Positions 7,651 through 15,395 of a stretch of 36,092 bases of DNA are shown one piece after another. The position numbers were made by a program, and so were the translations under genes. The notes under the pieces are model-generated. The model made no database searches. It saw only the letters and a program-made list of their open reading frames with translations, and had not been told where the DNA came from. Numbering within the stretch: position 1 is the stretch's first letter; the number at the start of each line of letters is the position of its first letter. Source of the DNA: Kutzneria sp. (GTDB lineage: Bacteria; Actinomycetota; Actinomycetes; Mycobacteriales; Pseudonocardiaceae). Location: contig JAFAZC010000143.1 in the NCBI GenBank assembly GCA_019239965.1, forward strand, positions 1 to 36,092. Reading direction: 5' to 3'.

Positions 7651-8115
7651 TCAGACCTCCACGAGTTCGATAACGGTGCGCACCGCGATGTCGACGGCGC
7701 GCCGCACGGCGGGGCTGAGTCCGATGCCCTCGCCGAGGCTGGCCGGCTCGCAGCCGACCAGCAGAGTTCGGCCCGGTCGGCCACCGAGCAGTTCCACCAG
7801 TTGCAGCACCGTGTCCGGATGCATGCCGTGTGCGTCCGCGATCTGGCTCGGACTGGCGGTGGCCGTCGCCGGATCGAGTTCGATCACGTACACCGTGCCG
7901 GGCTCGTCACCCCGTGCCGCGGCGTCGAGCAGGATGGTGGTCTCGTAGCCGACGAGCAGATCGAAAGCCAGGTGCATGCCACTGATTCCGTAGTCAGCGA
8001 CCCGCACCCGATCAGGAAAGTCCTGTTCGGACAGCCTGCGCGCGACTTCGACACCGAATCCGTCGTCGCCGAGGAAGATGTTGCCGATGCCCGCGATCAG
8101 AACCCGGCCGCTCAT
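7651..8115 (-). CDS. Hydrogenase large-subunit maturation endopeptidase
   Basis: A 154-residue HyaD/HybD/HupD-type protease. It cleaves the C-terminal extension of the large-subunit precursor after nickel insertion. Family marks are GIGNIFLGDDGFGVEV near residue 10 (the first nickel-sensing acidic residue is in GDD), LLDAAARGDEPGTV with the second acidic residue, and the AHGMHPDTVLQL histidine block near 93-103. Its ATG overlaps the preceding stop by four bases. The substrate is presumably the large subunit at 11,610-13,391, which ends with a 24-residue extension after its last ligand motif. Confidence 0.94.
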   Translation of the reverse strand: MSGRVLIAGIGNIFLGDDGFGVEVARRLSEQDFPDRVRVADYGISGMHLAFDLLVGYETTILLDAAARGDEPGTVYVIELDPATATASPSQIADAHGMHPDTVLQLVELLGGRPGRTLLVGCEPASLGEGIGLSPAVRRAVDIAVRTVIELVEV

Positions 8116-9452
8116 AACGGCTCGACCTCCTCGGCGGAGAAGTAGCGGAACCGGCCATGTGCAGCGTTGAGATCGGACGCCTCGTCGTCGTCGAGAGTGA
8201 CCGCGATGTGCCGGTCGCCATCGACGTCGAGAAGTACCGACTGCACTGTCGCGACACGGCCGGCGAGGAACATGTCTTGGGCGTCGGCGCGGCGCAATCC
8301 CGGACGCAGCCGTACCCGTGACCCTCTGGCCACCGCGACACCGCCGATGACGACGCTGTCGGTCTCAGGATGAACCGAGGTGTCGGCACCCGGATCCCAC
8401 CACGGCACGTCCGGACGGTCGGTGATCTGGACTGGCTCGCCGCCGCCGGTGACCGACCGAAGGTAGCGCACCGTGCCGTGCAGCCGCTCGAGCAGTTCCG
8501 CCGGCATCTGATCGATCCGGTCGACCAGCTCCCGTGACCGAGGGTCGGTGGCCCGCGCCTGCCGCTTCTCCTCATCGGTCAGCGCCATGGTCCGCAGGGT
8601 GAGGATCTCGTCGATCTCGGTGCCGTCGTAGAGTTGTCCGGCGCTCTCCTCGGCGACCGTGGGGTAGTCGTAGAGGATGATCGGCGAGGACAGCACCGTG
8701 TCCGCCCGGTCGGGGTCGCCGACGAGCACCGGCCACGTCCGCTCGTTGTGGCAGGCCCGCACGGCGGGCTTGGCCCATTCTGGCGGGTCGACCAGCGACA
8801 GGAACCGTCCAGGGAATACCGACAACACACTGTGCTCGGCGATCAGGGCACGCCGAAGAGCGAGCTGCCTCGTGGGCCTCCTGGATTGGCGCCACGGCGA
8901 GGTGTTCACGACATCCATCGTCAGCCTGACGCCACCGTAGGGGCCGGACAGCGTGTAAGCCCGCAGTCGCAGCTGGGCATCCAGCCGCCACCGCCGGCGG
9001 ACCAGCCGCGCCTGCTCGGTGAGCTGTTCGACGTCCTCGCCGCCGTCGACGGTGAACGGGACGACGTTGTCGCCGGCGAGCAGATCGGAGACCGGCAGCG
9101 CCGCCTCGATCTCGTGGGCCACCGCCTCCTCCCAGCTGGTGTACTCGGTGTCGGCCACCGTGAGGGAGGGCACCTGACGGTGGCTGGGGCCAACCTCGAC
9201 GGTCCTGGCCTGCACCTGGAGGAACCGCACCCGCACATGCAGAATGGTGTGCAGATCCGGCTCGAGGAGGCACTCGGTGCGGCACCTGTCGTACTCGCCG
9301 GTTTCGGCGTCGGCGAAGCAGGGAGGCATCAGGACGCCGAACTGCCACCGCATCTGGTTCTTGGTCGCCGAAGCCCGATACGGGTAGAGCACGTATCCCT
9401 CGTAGAGCACGGCATCTGCCACGGCTCGTGCCTGATCGACGGGGGTAGTCAC
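8112..9452 (-). CDS. Hydrogenase-operon conserved hypothetical, 446 residues
   Basis: I do not recognise a named family. The protein is soluble, without signal or membrane segments. It appears modular: an N-terminal part of about 230 residues rich in beta-strand patterns (LYPYRASATKNQMRWQFGV near 22; three cysteines in the stretch up to 61), a central helical part (LTDEEKRQARATDPRSRELVDRI), and a C-terminal part (about 370-446) with a small-barrel look: VAVARGSRVRLRPG, then VDGDRHIAVTLDDD. The GTG start overlaps the previous gene by GTGA and its own stop overlaps the protease ATG, so it is firmly inside the hydrogenase operon. A role in assembly or electron transfer is inferred from position only. 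Confidence 0.85.
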   Translation of the reverse strand: MTTPVDQARAVADAVLYEGYVLYPYRASATKNQMRWQFGVLMPPCFADAETGEYDRCRTECLLEPDLHTILHVRVRFLQVQARTVEVGPSHRQVPSLTVADTEYTSWEEAVAHEIEAALPVSDLLAGDNVVPFTVDGGEDVEQLTEQARLVRRRWRLDAQLRLRAYTLSGPYGGVRLTMDVVNTSPWRQSRRPTRQLALRRALIAEHSVLSVFPGRFLSLVDPPEWAKPAVRACHNERTWPVLVGDPDRADTVLSSPIILYDYPTVAEESAGQLYDGTEIDEILTLRTMALTDEEKRQARATDPRSRELVDRIDQMPAELLERLHGTVRYLRSVTGGGEPVQITDRPDVPWWDPGADTSVHPETDSVVIGGVAVARGSRVRLRPGLRRADAQDMFLAGRVATVQSVLLDVDGDRHIAVTLDDDEASDLNAAHGRFRYFSAEEVEPL

Positions 9453-10090
9453 GGCGCCACCTCCCCGGCTTCCACCAGCAGCGTCCGAATCGCCTCGTCC
9501 CAGGTGGGGATCGCGTTGGCGGACTTGTAGCGCAGCATCGCGTCGACGGTCTCGCGGGTGACCCGCAGCCAGGCCTCGTTGGGGAAATACGTGTTCATCA
9601 GCTCCCCCCAGACCCGCACAGGAAGCCGGTAGGTCGCCTCCTGATGCCAGGGGATCTGCTGTACCCAGAACCCCTGCTCGCTCGTGGCGAACACCGTCCC
9701 GCTGAACAACAGGATCATCGGAATCACGCCGTCACGCAGGGCATGGAAGTACTTGCCCGCGGCCACTTCCAGGTCGTAGGTGCAGGGCACCTCGACGTCG
9801 ACCTCGCCTGAGCCGGTGAAACTCGGCACCATCACCGACGCCGTGGCGAACTGCATCGGCTTGAGCGTCTCGCCCCACCGGGACCGGTCACCGAACAGTG
9901 ACGTGAGCAGCTCTGCCTCCTGCTCGTCATAGCTGCGGCGCTGGGGCTCGATCCTGATCTGCACCCGCAGCGCGATGGCGTGCACCGGCGCGGCGTTGAC
10001 CTCGGCGATACGCAGCCGAAAGACCAGCGTCGGCGCCGTGCTGTACCGCTGGGGCCGCACGTCGACACAGTCGAACGCCAGTTCAGCCAT
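9449..10090 (-). CDS. DUF6084-like hydrogenase-associated protein
   Basis: A 213-residue protein starting MAELAFDCVDVRPQRYSTAP. The start overlaps the previous stop by eight bases (ATGGCTGA) and gives a frame without the Arg/Pro-rich nonsense that precedes it. The N-terminal half reads as a beta-sandwich (PTLVFRLRIAEVNAAPVHAI, then VDVEVPCTYDLEVAAGKYFHAL) and the C-terminal half as helical (LPVRVWGELMNTYFPNEAWL). I recognise the pattern as the actinobacterial family usually annotated DUF6084, from memory and without a profile search. There are no metal-binding motifs. Its fixed place among the hydrogenase genes suggests an accessory function; none is known to me. Confidence 0.82.
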   Translation of the reverse strand: MAELAFDCVDVRPQRYSTAPTLVFRLRIAEVNAAPVHAIALRVQIRIEPQRRSYDEQEAELLTSLFGDRSRWGETLKPMQFATASVMVPSFTGSGEVDVEVPCTYDLEVAAGKYFHALRDGVIPMILLFSGTVFATSEQGFWVQQIPWHQEATYRLPVRVWGELMNTYFPNEAWLRVTRETVDAMLRYKSANAIPTWDEAIRTLLVEAGEVAP

Positions 10091-10712
10091 TGCCGCCTCC
10101 CAGGGCGGTCCCGCGTTCGCGCAGGTCGGTGAAGAACCGCTCGATGTGCCGCCAGGCCTCGCTCCCACCGTCGAAGCCTTTCCAGTGCGTGCGGACAAGG
10201 CCAACCAGGTGATAGCAGGCGTCGACCGGAACCAGGAAACCCTCGAAACCGTCGCCGGCCCGGTTGACCAGCAGCGCCTCGACGTCGGGTTGCACATCAC
10301 CGAAGCCCGGGTTGCCGGTGAGCAGGTCGGTCCAGGAGTCAATGGGCAGCAGGCATTCGGTCGCGCCAGCTGGGCTGGGATAGAACGCAACCGTGGTGTC
10401 CGTGGCGGAGTTGGTGAAGAAGAACGCCATTCGCACCGGAATGCCGGTGGTGTCCCACAACCGCCCCGCGCCGGCCACCTCACGGCGGTACAGGTAGCGC
10501 TCGGGCACGGCCTGGTGCTTGCCGGCTCCGGCGCCCTGCTGGGTGAACAACAGGTAGCAGCTCCGGCAGGTGCACAGGATCGCCCGACTGTCGATGTTGG
10601 CCACGTGCGAGTGAGCCTCGGTGATCGGCGCCGCGCACATCTCGCACCGTTCCTGCCGCGCCGCCGCCGGTGCGGCAGGAACGGTGAACCGTCGCAGACC
10701 CGAACTCCTCAC
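10083..10712 (-). CDS. DUF5947-like zinc-ribbon protein, hydrogenase-associated
   Basis: This 209-residue protein has an N-terminal knuckle pair, CEMC (about 23-26) and CRSC (about 49-52), fitting a structural zinc or rubredoxin-like iron site, then a mixed alpha/beta body (MAFFFTNSATDTTVAFYPSP, and GFLVPVDACYHLVGLVRTHW) and a C-terminal helix HIERFFTDLRERG. I recall the family as DUF5947, unverified. The GTG start overlaps the NifU/Rieske gene by GTGA. With the DUF6084-like and 446-residue proteins it forms a block of three uncharacterised products between the catalytic subunits and the maturation genes. Confidence 0.83.
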   Translation of the reverse strand: MRSSGLRRFTVPAAPAAARQERCEMCAAPITEAHSHVANIDSRAILCTCRSCYLLFTQQGAGAGKHQAVPERYLYRREVAGAGRLWDTTGIPVRMAFFFTNSATDTTVAFYPSPAGATECLLPIDSWTDLLTGNPGFGDVQPDVEALLVNRAGDGFEGFLVPVDACYHLVGLVRTHWKGFDGGSEAWRHIERFFTDLRERGTALGGGNG

Positions 10713-11605
10713 GTCGGTACCGCCACCCGGATCGTGCCGTCATCGGTCAGCAGCGGCAGCGGATCGAGATGCGTCGGCCCGCCGTCGCACGCCCTGCCCG
10801 CGAGGACCACGTCATAGCGTGTGCCGCACGGCTGACACCGGAGCACCCTGCCGTCGAAGTCGCCCTCGGCCAGCGAGGCCGAACAGGCCGGGCAGCGATT
10901 CCGATAGGCATACAGCGTCCCGTCGGCGTTGCACACCACCGTGTCCGCGCCACCGACTCGGGCCGAGGACAGTCGGCCAGGGGGGATCTCGGCGGCCGTA
11001 CCCCACTGGACCCACAGTCCGCCCGCGGTGCCGGGTGCGGCGTCCTGCCTGGCCGGTGCGTCGGTAACCAGGGGAAGCAGCATCCGTCCACCGGGCCCGG
11101 TCGCCCGCGCCGGCTCGGTCACGACTCCCTCCACGTCGACCCGGGTGACCTCCGGTGCCGCCTGCTCGATGGCCTGTTCGATGGCCAGCTTCACGGTGAC
11201 CGTGGAGGAGGGGCATCCGTTGCAGCTACCGCCGAGGCGCAGTCGCAGCACGCCGTCGTCGTCGATCGCGACGAAGCTCACGTCGCCGGAGTGCGAACCC
11301 AGATAGGGCCGCACCCGGTCCAGCGCCGCGTGCACTCGCTGCTCAGTGCTGTGCGGATGTAGGTCGTGCACCACCAGCATGCCGCCGACAACGGGGTCCT
11401 CGGCGAGTTCGTCGAGCAGCGCCGACCTGGTGGAGTCGCGCAGCGCCCGCACGATGCGCTCCAGTCCCGCTCCGTAGAACTCCACCACGGTGCGCAGGAG
11501 CTCCTCGGTCTTGTGGCGGACCGACGTGTCGTCCATCGCGTCGAACTCGGCCAGGATCTCCTCGACACGATGGCCGACGTCGGCCGCGCTTGTCACCGAC
11601 CCCAT
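10709..11605 (-). CDS. NifU-like plus Rieske-like fusion protein, candidate electron relay
   Basis: The 298-residue protein fuses two metal modules. After a helical N-terminus (about 1-65), a NifU C-terminal type domain (about 85-165) has GGSCNGCPSSTVTVKLAIEQ with C128 and C131, a [4Fe-4S] site in relatives. A Rieske-fold domain follows (about 195-298), but the expected CxH...CxxH is replaced by C238/C241 (CPAC) and C257/C260 (CQPC), so four cysteines and no histidine ligands. Comparable Fe-S proteins (HucE, HhyE) accompany mycobacterial Huc/Hhy and have been proposed as relays between hydrogenase and the respiratory chain. It starts at ATG four bases after the large-subunit stop. The relay role is inference from context. 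Confidence 0.88.
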   Translation of the reverse strand: MGSVTSAADVGHRVEEILAEFDAMDDTSVRHKTEELLRTVVEFYGAGLERIVRALRDSTRSALLDELAEDPVVGGMLVVHDLHPHSTEQRVHAALDRVRPYLGSHSGDVSFVAIDDDGVLRLRLGGSCNGCPSSTVTVKLAIEQAIEQAAPEVTRVDVEGVVTEPARATGPGGRMLLPLVTDAPARQDAAPGTAGGLWVQWGTAAEIPPGRLSSARVGGADTVVCNADGTLYAYRNRCPACSASLAEGDFDGRVLRCQPCGTRYDVVLAGRACDGGPTHLDPLPLLTDDGTIRVAVPT

Positions 11606-11609
11606 GGCG

Positions 11610-13391
11610 CTAGGCCGGGAAAGCGGAGTTGAAGGCGTGCGGGGTGTGCAGCTTCTTGAGCACCTTGCCCTGACCGAGGCTCATGTGCACGCCACAGGGC
11701 AGGCAGGGGTCGAAGCTGCGAACCGCGCGCATGATGTCGATGCCTTTGAAGTTCTCCTGGCTATTCTCCTCGAAGATCGGGGTGTTCTGGACCGCGTCCT
11801 CGTAGGGGCCCGGGGTGCCGTAGGCGTCCCGGACGCTGCCGTTCCACGGTGTCGGAGGATAGGGGTGGTAGTTGGCGATCTTGCCGTTTCTGATCACCAT
11901 GTGGTGGGAAAGGACACCGCGGACCGCCTCGGTGAATCCACAGCTGACGGCCTCGTCGGGCACCTTGAACGTCTCCCAGGTCTTGGTGTGTCCGGCGCGA
12001 ACCTCGGAGAGTGCCTTCTCCACGAAGTACAGTGCCAGCCCGGCACAGTAGGCCTGGAAGTAGGTGCGTGCCCGGTTACGCTCGATCGCGTTGCTCCACT
12101 GGGGAATCTTCCACTCGAAGCTCACCTCCGGCTTGGTCGCGGTGCGCGGCAGGTCGATCTTCACGCTGCTTCCGGTCGCGTTGACGTACGGGGTGTGCAC
12201 CAGGTTGGCCAGCGCGGTGGCCCACAGCCGGGCGATCGGTCCGCCACCGGTATCCAGCGCCAGGTGGTCCTTGCCGTCAAACCAGCGTGGGGACATCACC
12301 CACGAGTACTTGTCATCGAAGTCCCGCTTGGCCGGCCGGGGAATCGTGTGCTGGTTCCAGGGATGCCGTCGGTCGACCGGGTTGCCCAGCGGGTCCCTGG
12401 TCACGAACATCTCCTGATCTTCCCAGTCCTCGTAGTAGGACGAGCCGAGCAGAATCCTGATGCCGAGGTTGATGTCGACGAGATTGGTGGTGAGCAGCTT
12501 GCCGTCCACGACGACACCGGGGGTGACGAACATCTTTCGTCCCCAGTCGGTCATGTGCTCGTAGGTGAAGTCACAGTAGTCGGGGTCGTTGAGACTGCCC
12601 CAGCAGCCGAGCAGCACGCGCCGCTGGCCCACTCGCTCGTAACCGGGCAGTGCTTGGTAGAAGAAGTCGAACAGGTCGTCGTGCATGGGCACGACCCGTT
12701 TCATGAACTCCACGTAGCGTGTCAGGCGGGTCAGGTAGTCGGTGAACAGCTGGACCGTGGCGACTGTGCCGACCCCGCCGGGGTACAGCGTCGAGGGGTG
12801 CACATGCCTGCCCTCCATGAGGCAGAACATCTCGCGGGTGGTCCGGCTGACCATCAGCGCCTCGCGGTAGAACTCGCCCTCGAGAGGGTTGAGCGAACGC
12901 ATGATGTCGCCGATGGTGCGGTAGCCGTGTTCCCTGGCATGCGGGGCCTCGGTGTTGTTGGCCAGCTCCAGCACCCCGGGATTGGTCTCGCGGACCATCT
13001 TCTCGCAGTAATCGACCCCGACGAGGTTCTCCTGGAAGATGTTGTGGTCGAACATGTACTCGGCGGCCTCGCCGAGATTGATGATCCACTCGCCGATATG
13101 CGGCGGCCTGACTCCGTAGGCCATGTTCTGGTTGTAGACCGAGCAGGTGGCGTGGTTGTCGCCGCAGATACCGCAGATGCGGCTGGTGATGAAGTGCGCG
13201 TCCCTGGGATCTTTGCCCTTCATGAAGATGCTGTAGCCGCGGAAGACCGAGGACGTGCTGTAGCATTCGACGACCTTCTTGGCCGCCCAGTCGATCTTTG
13301 TGTAGATGCCGAGGCTTCCGACGATCCTGGTGATCGGGTCCCAAGACATCTCGACAAGGTTGGTATCACTCCTGCGTGTGTGCGTGGCCAT
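11610..13391 (-). CDS. hhyL: [NiFe]-hydrogenase large subunit, group 1h (Hhy) type
   Basis: The 593-residue catalytic subunit holds the NiFe(CN)2CO centre that splits H2. The N-terminal nickel motif is RICGICGDNHATCS (C73, C76, H80) and the C-terminal one is DPCLPCGVH (C563, C566, H569). A 24-residue extension (MSLGQGKVLKKLHTPHAFNS and four more) follows H569 and is the expected substrate of the HyaD-like protease. The CGDNHATCS signature, the overall length and the pairing with the CxxD small subunit place it with the actinobacterial high-affinity, oxygen-tolerant hydrogenases that scavenge atmospheric H2. It starts 18 bases after the small-subunit stop. All ligand residues are present, so an active enzyme is expected; group assignment is from remembered motifs. 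Confidence 0.96.
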   Translation of the reverse strand: MATHTRRSDTNLVEMSWDPITRIVGSLGIYTKIDWAAKKVVECYSTSSVFRGYSIFMKGKDPRDAHFITSRICGICGDNHATCSVYNQNMAYGVRPPHIGEWIINLGEAAEYMFDHNIFQENLVGVDYCEKMVRETNPGVLELANNTEAPHAREHGYRTIGDIMRSLNPLEGEFYREALMVSRTTREMFCLMEGRHVHPSTLYPGGVGTVATVQLFTDYLTRLTRYVEFMKRVVPMHDDLFDFFYQALPGYERVGQRRVLLGCWGSLNDPDYCDFTYEHMTDWGRKMFVTPGVVVDGKLLTTNLVDINLGIRILLGSSYYEDWEDQEMFVTRDPLGNPVDRRHPWNQHTIPRPAKRDFDDKYSWVMSPRWFDGKDHLALDTGGGPIARLWATALANLVHTPYVNATGSSVKIDLPRTATKPEVSFEWKIPQWSNAIERNRARTYFQAYCAGLALYFVEKALSEVRAGHTKTWETFKVPDEAVSCGFTEAVRGVLSHHMVIRNGKIANYHPYPPTPWNGSVRDAYGTPGPYEDAVQNTPIFEENSQENFKGIDIMRAVRSFDPCLPCGVHMSLGQGKVLKKLHTPHAFNSAFPA

Positions 13392-13409
13392 GACGTGGAT
13401 GCCTTTCTG

Positions 13410-14483
13410 CTACCAGGAGGCCTGATATCCGGTGTGCAGCTCGCGGCCCTTGGAACGCCATCTCGGTTCCTTGTCGGTCTTCCTCAGCGTGATGTTGCGC
13501 AGCCGACGGATGATGGCGCCATAGGTGGAGCTGGCCGCGGCGGAGACCCGGGAGCCAGGAGGCTCGTCCATGAACGGCATGAACCGGTCCGGGAAGCCGG
13601 GCATGGTGCATCCGATACAGATCCCACCGACGTTGGGGCAACCGCCGATGCCGTTGATCCATCCACGCTTCGGCACGTTGCACTTGACGACCGGGCCCCA
13701 GCAGCCGATCTTGACGAGACACTGGGGCGTGCCGTACTCGGTGGCGAACTGACCCTGCTCGTAGTATCCGGCGCGGTCACAGCCCTCGTGCACGGTGGCA
13801 CCGAACAGCCACGTCGGACGGAGTTGGTCGTCGAGCGGGATCATCGGAGCCTGGCCGGCGGCGAGGTAGAGCAGGTACAGGATCGTCTCGGACAGGTTGT
13901 CCGGCTGGATCGGACAGCCAGGCACGCACACGATCGGAATGCCAGCCTTGGACTTCCAGCCCCAGCCGAGATAGTCGGGCACTCCCATCGCCCCGGTCGG
14001 GTTGCCCGCCATGGCGTGGATCCCACCATAGGTGGCGCACGTACCCACGGCCAGCACCGCCAATGCCTTGGGCGCAAGGCGGTCCAGCCACTCGCTGGTG
14101 GTCATGGGCTGCCCGGTGTCGGGATTGTTGCCGAACCCGCACCAGTATCCCTCTGTCTTGATCGCCTCGTTGGGAATGGAACCCTCGATGACGAGTACGA
14201 ACGGCTCGAGTTCGCCGCGGTCGGCCTTGTAGTACCACTCGATGAACGTGTCCGCGCCTTTGTCGGGCCCGCACTCGTAGTCGATCAGCGGCCAGTGCAC
14301 CGCGATCTTGGGTAGACCGGGGAGCGCGCCGAGCACGATCTCCTCGATACTAGGCTGGGTCGCCGCGGTCAGCGCGACGGAGTCCCCGTCACAGCTGAGC
14401 CCGGCGTTGATCCAGAGGATGTGGATAGGCTCGTCCTCGGCCGTGGAGGCATCGGCCCTGCTCTTCGACGTTGCGGCGGTCAC
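13410..14483 (-). CDS. hhyS: [NiFe]-hydrogenase small subunit with Asp-containing proximal cluster site
   Basis: The 357-residue Fe-S subunit passes electrons from the NiFe site through three clusters. Near the N-terminus the proximal motif is GLSCDGD, with C31 and D34: an aspartate replaces the second cysteine of the usual CxxC. This 3Cys/1Asp coordination is established for the Ralstonia actinobacterial-type hydrogenase. VGTCATYGG and CVPGCPIQPDN give the remaining proximal ligands; medial and distal ligands lie in HEGCDRAGYYE, GCWGPVVKCNVPKRG and GGCPNVGGICIGCTMPGF. There is no Tat signal and no C-terminal membrane helix, so the dimer is cytoplasmic. GTG start overlapping SIS2 by GTGA. Confidence 0.95.
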   Translation of the reverse strand: MTAATSKSRADASTAEDEPIHILWINAGLSCDGDSVALTAATQPSIEEIVLGALPGLPKIAVHWPLIDYECGPDKGADTFIEWYYKADRGELEPFVLVIEGSIPNEAIKTEGYWCGFGNNPDTGQPMTTSEWLDRLAPKALAVLAVGTCATYGGIHAMAGNPTGAMGVPDYLGWGWKSKAGIPIVCVPGCPIQPDNLSETILYLLYLAAGQAPMIPLDDQLRPTWLFGATVHEGCDRAGYYEQGQFATEYGTPQCLVKIGCWGPVVKCNVPKRGWINGIGGCPNVGGICIGCTMPGFPDRFMPFMDEPPGSRVSAAASSTYGAIIRRLRNITLRKTDKEPRWRSKGRELHTGYQASW

Positions 14484-15172
14484 TGGTCATCACCCCTCGT
14501 GTGCTCAACTGGTTGCTCGTGCAGGGCATCCACCAGTTCCCACAGGGCGTGGTAGATGGTGGTCTGTGCCTCCTGAATGCGGTGCACTGACGGGCACGGC
14601 ACCACGAACAAGTGGTCGATGCTGTCCAGCTCGGCCATTTTTCCGCCGTCATAGCCGGCGATGCCGACCGTGAGCATCCCTCGACGGCTGGCTTCGTCGA
14701 AGGCGCGTAACAGATTTTCCGAATTCCCACTGGTGGACAGTCCAACCACGATGTCATTGGCTCGTCCCATCGCGGCCAGTTGCCGCGCGAACACGATGTC
14801 GAAGCCGATGTCGTTGGTCATCGCGGTGACCACCGCGATGTCGTTGGTCAACCCGAACGCGGGCCGTGGTCGTGCGCCACCAGTCGGGCACAGGAACAGA
14901 CTGACCAGTTCCTGCGAGTCGGTCGAACTTCCTCCGTTACCGCAGGCGAACAGTCGGCCGCCAGCGGCGAAACACTGTGCCATCTGACGGGCACATGCCA
15001 TGATCCGCGGTCCGTGTGTGGCAAGGACGGACCTACGCAGCTCGATGATCTCATGTGCTTTGGCTACTGTGGACTGACGCACCTCGTCGAGGACGCTGTC
15101 GATATTTCCGCGATCGGAGTAGAGGAACGGATACAGCGATTCGACGTCGACGCCGTGCTGTTGTTGAGTCAT
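14480..15172 (-). CDS. SIS-domain GmhA-like protein 2 (phosphate loop kept, catalytic Glu lost)
   Basis: A 230-residue sugar-isomerase (SIS) protein of the GmhA phosphoheptose isomerase type. The phosphosugar loop is canonical, STSGNS at 146-151, as is CGNGGSSTD (78-85). Against E. coli GmhA the helix DAMHFAEE reads DSQELVSL here (85-92), so the position of catalytic Glu65 is Leu92 and His61 is Glu88; the second catalytic histidine is kept (H208, TTIYHALWEL). Simple isomerase activity alone is therefore doubtful. SD AAGAAGG lies just before the ATG. It is directly upstream of the small-subunit gene. No sugar-pathway gene is nearby, which points to a hydrogenase-linked role. Confidence 0.88.
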   Translation of the reverse strand: MTQQQHGVDVESLYPFLYSDRGNIDSVLDEVRQSTVAKAHEIIELRRSVLATHGPRIMACARQMAQCFAAGGRLFACGNGGSSTDSQELVSLFLCPTGGARPRPAFGLTNDIAVVTAMTNDIGFDIVFARQLAAMGRANDIVVGLSTSGNSENLLRAFDEASRRGMLTVGIAGYDGGKMAELDSIDHLFVVPCPSVHRIQEAQTTIYHALWELVDALHEQPVEHTRGDDQ

Positions 15173-15182
15173 GTTCCTTCTT

Positions 15183-15395
15183 TCATGCTCTTACAACGGC
15201 GATCGCCTCCCGTGCGTGCACCATGATCGTGTCGCCGACCGATGCGGATACCAGCGCGACGCTGACCTCCTCATGGCCTGAGCCGGTGTCGACGACGGCC
15301 ATGCCATCGTCGAGCAGGCGCACGACGGTGACCGGTGTCGCGCTGTCGGAGCAGGTGAGGCACACACCGTCTGGACAGGCGGCATCGCCGTTCAT
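15183..15395 (-). CDS. Divergent HypC-like small protein
   Basis: A 70-residue HypC/HupF-like beta-barrel protein. The ending GDTIMVHAREAIAVV is the HypC hallmark, and VCLTCSDSATPVTVVRLLDD matches the family start, but the cysteine is not at position 2: the start MNGDAACPDGVCLTCSD places cysteines at 7, 12 and 15. The N-terminal Cys2 that HypC needs for iron binding would not be generated by Met removal. Its ATG overlaps the SIS1 stop by one base (TGATG). A longer GTG/ATG frame exists upstream but overlaps SIS1 heavily. It may be a chaperone specific to this hydrogenase, or have taken on another role. Confidence 0.82.
   Translation of the reverse strand: MNGDAACPDGVCLTCSDSATPVTVVRLLDDGMAVVDTGSGHEEVSVALVSASVGDTIMVHAREAIAVVRA

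Noticed and set aside
11490-14315. A 941-codon open frame on the plus strand, antisense to both hydrogenase subunits.
   Set aside because: It mirrors the codon structure of the two well-conserved hydrogenase genes in GC-rich DNA, and its translation is a low-complexity mix without any domain.
11610-14483. Group 2a (Huc-type) hydrogenase.
   Set aside because: The CxxD proximal motif of the small subunit and the large-subunit CGDNHATCS motif fit group 1h; group 2a enzymes normally have four cysteines there.
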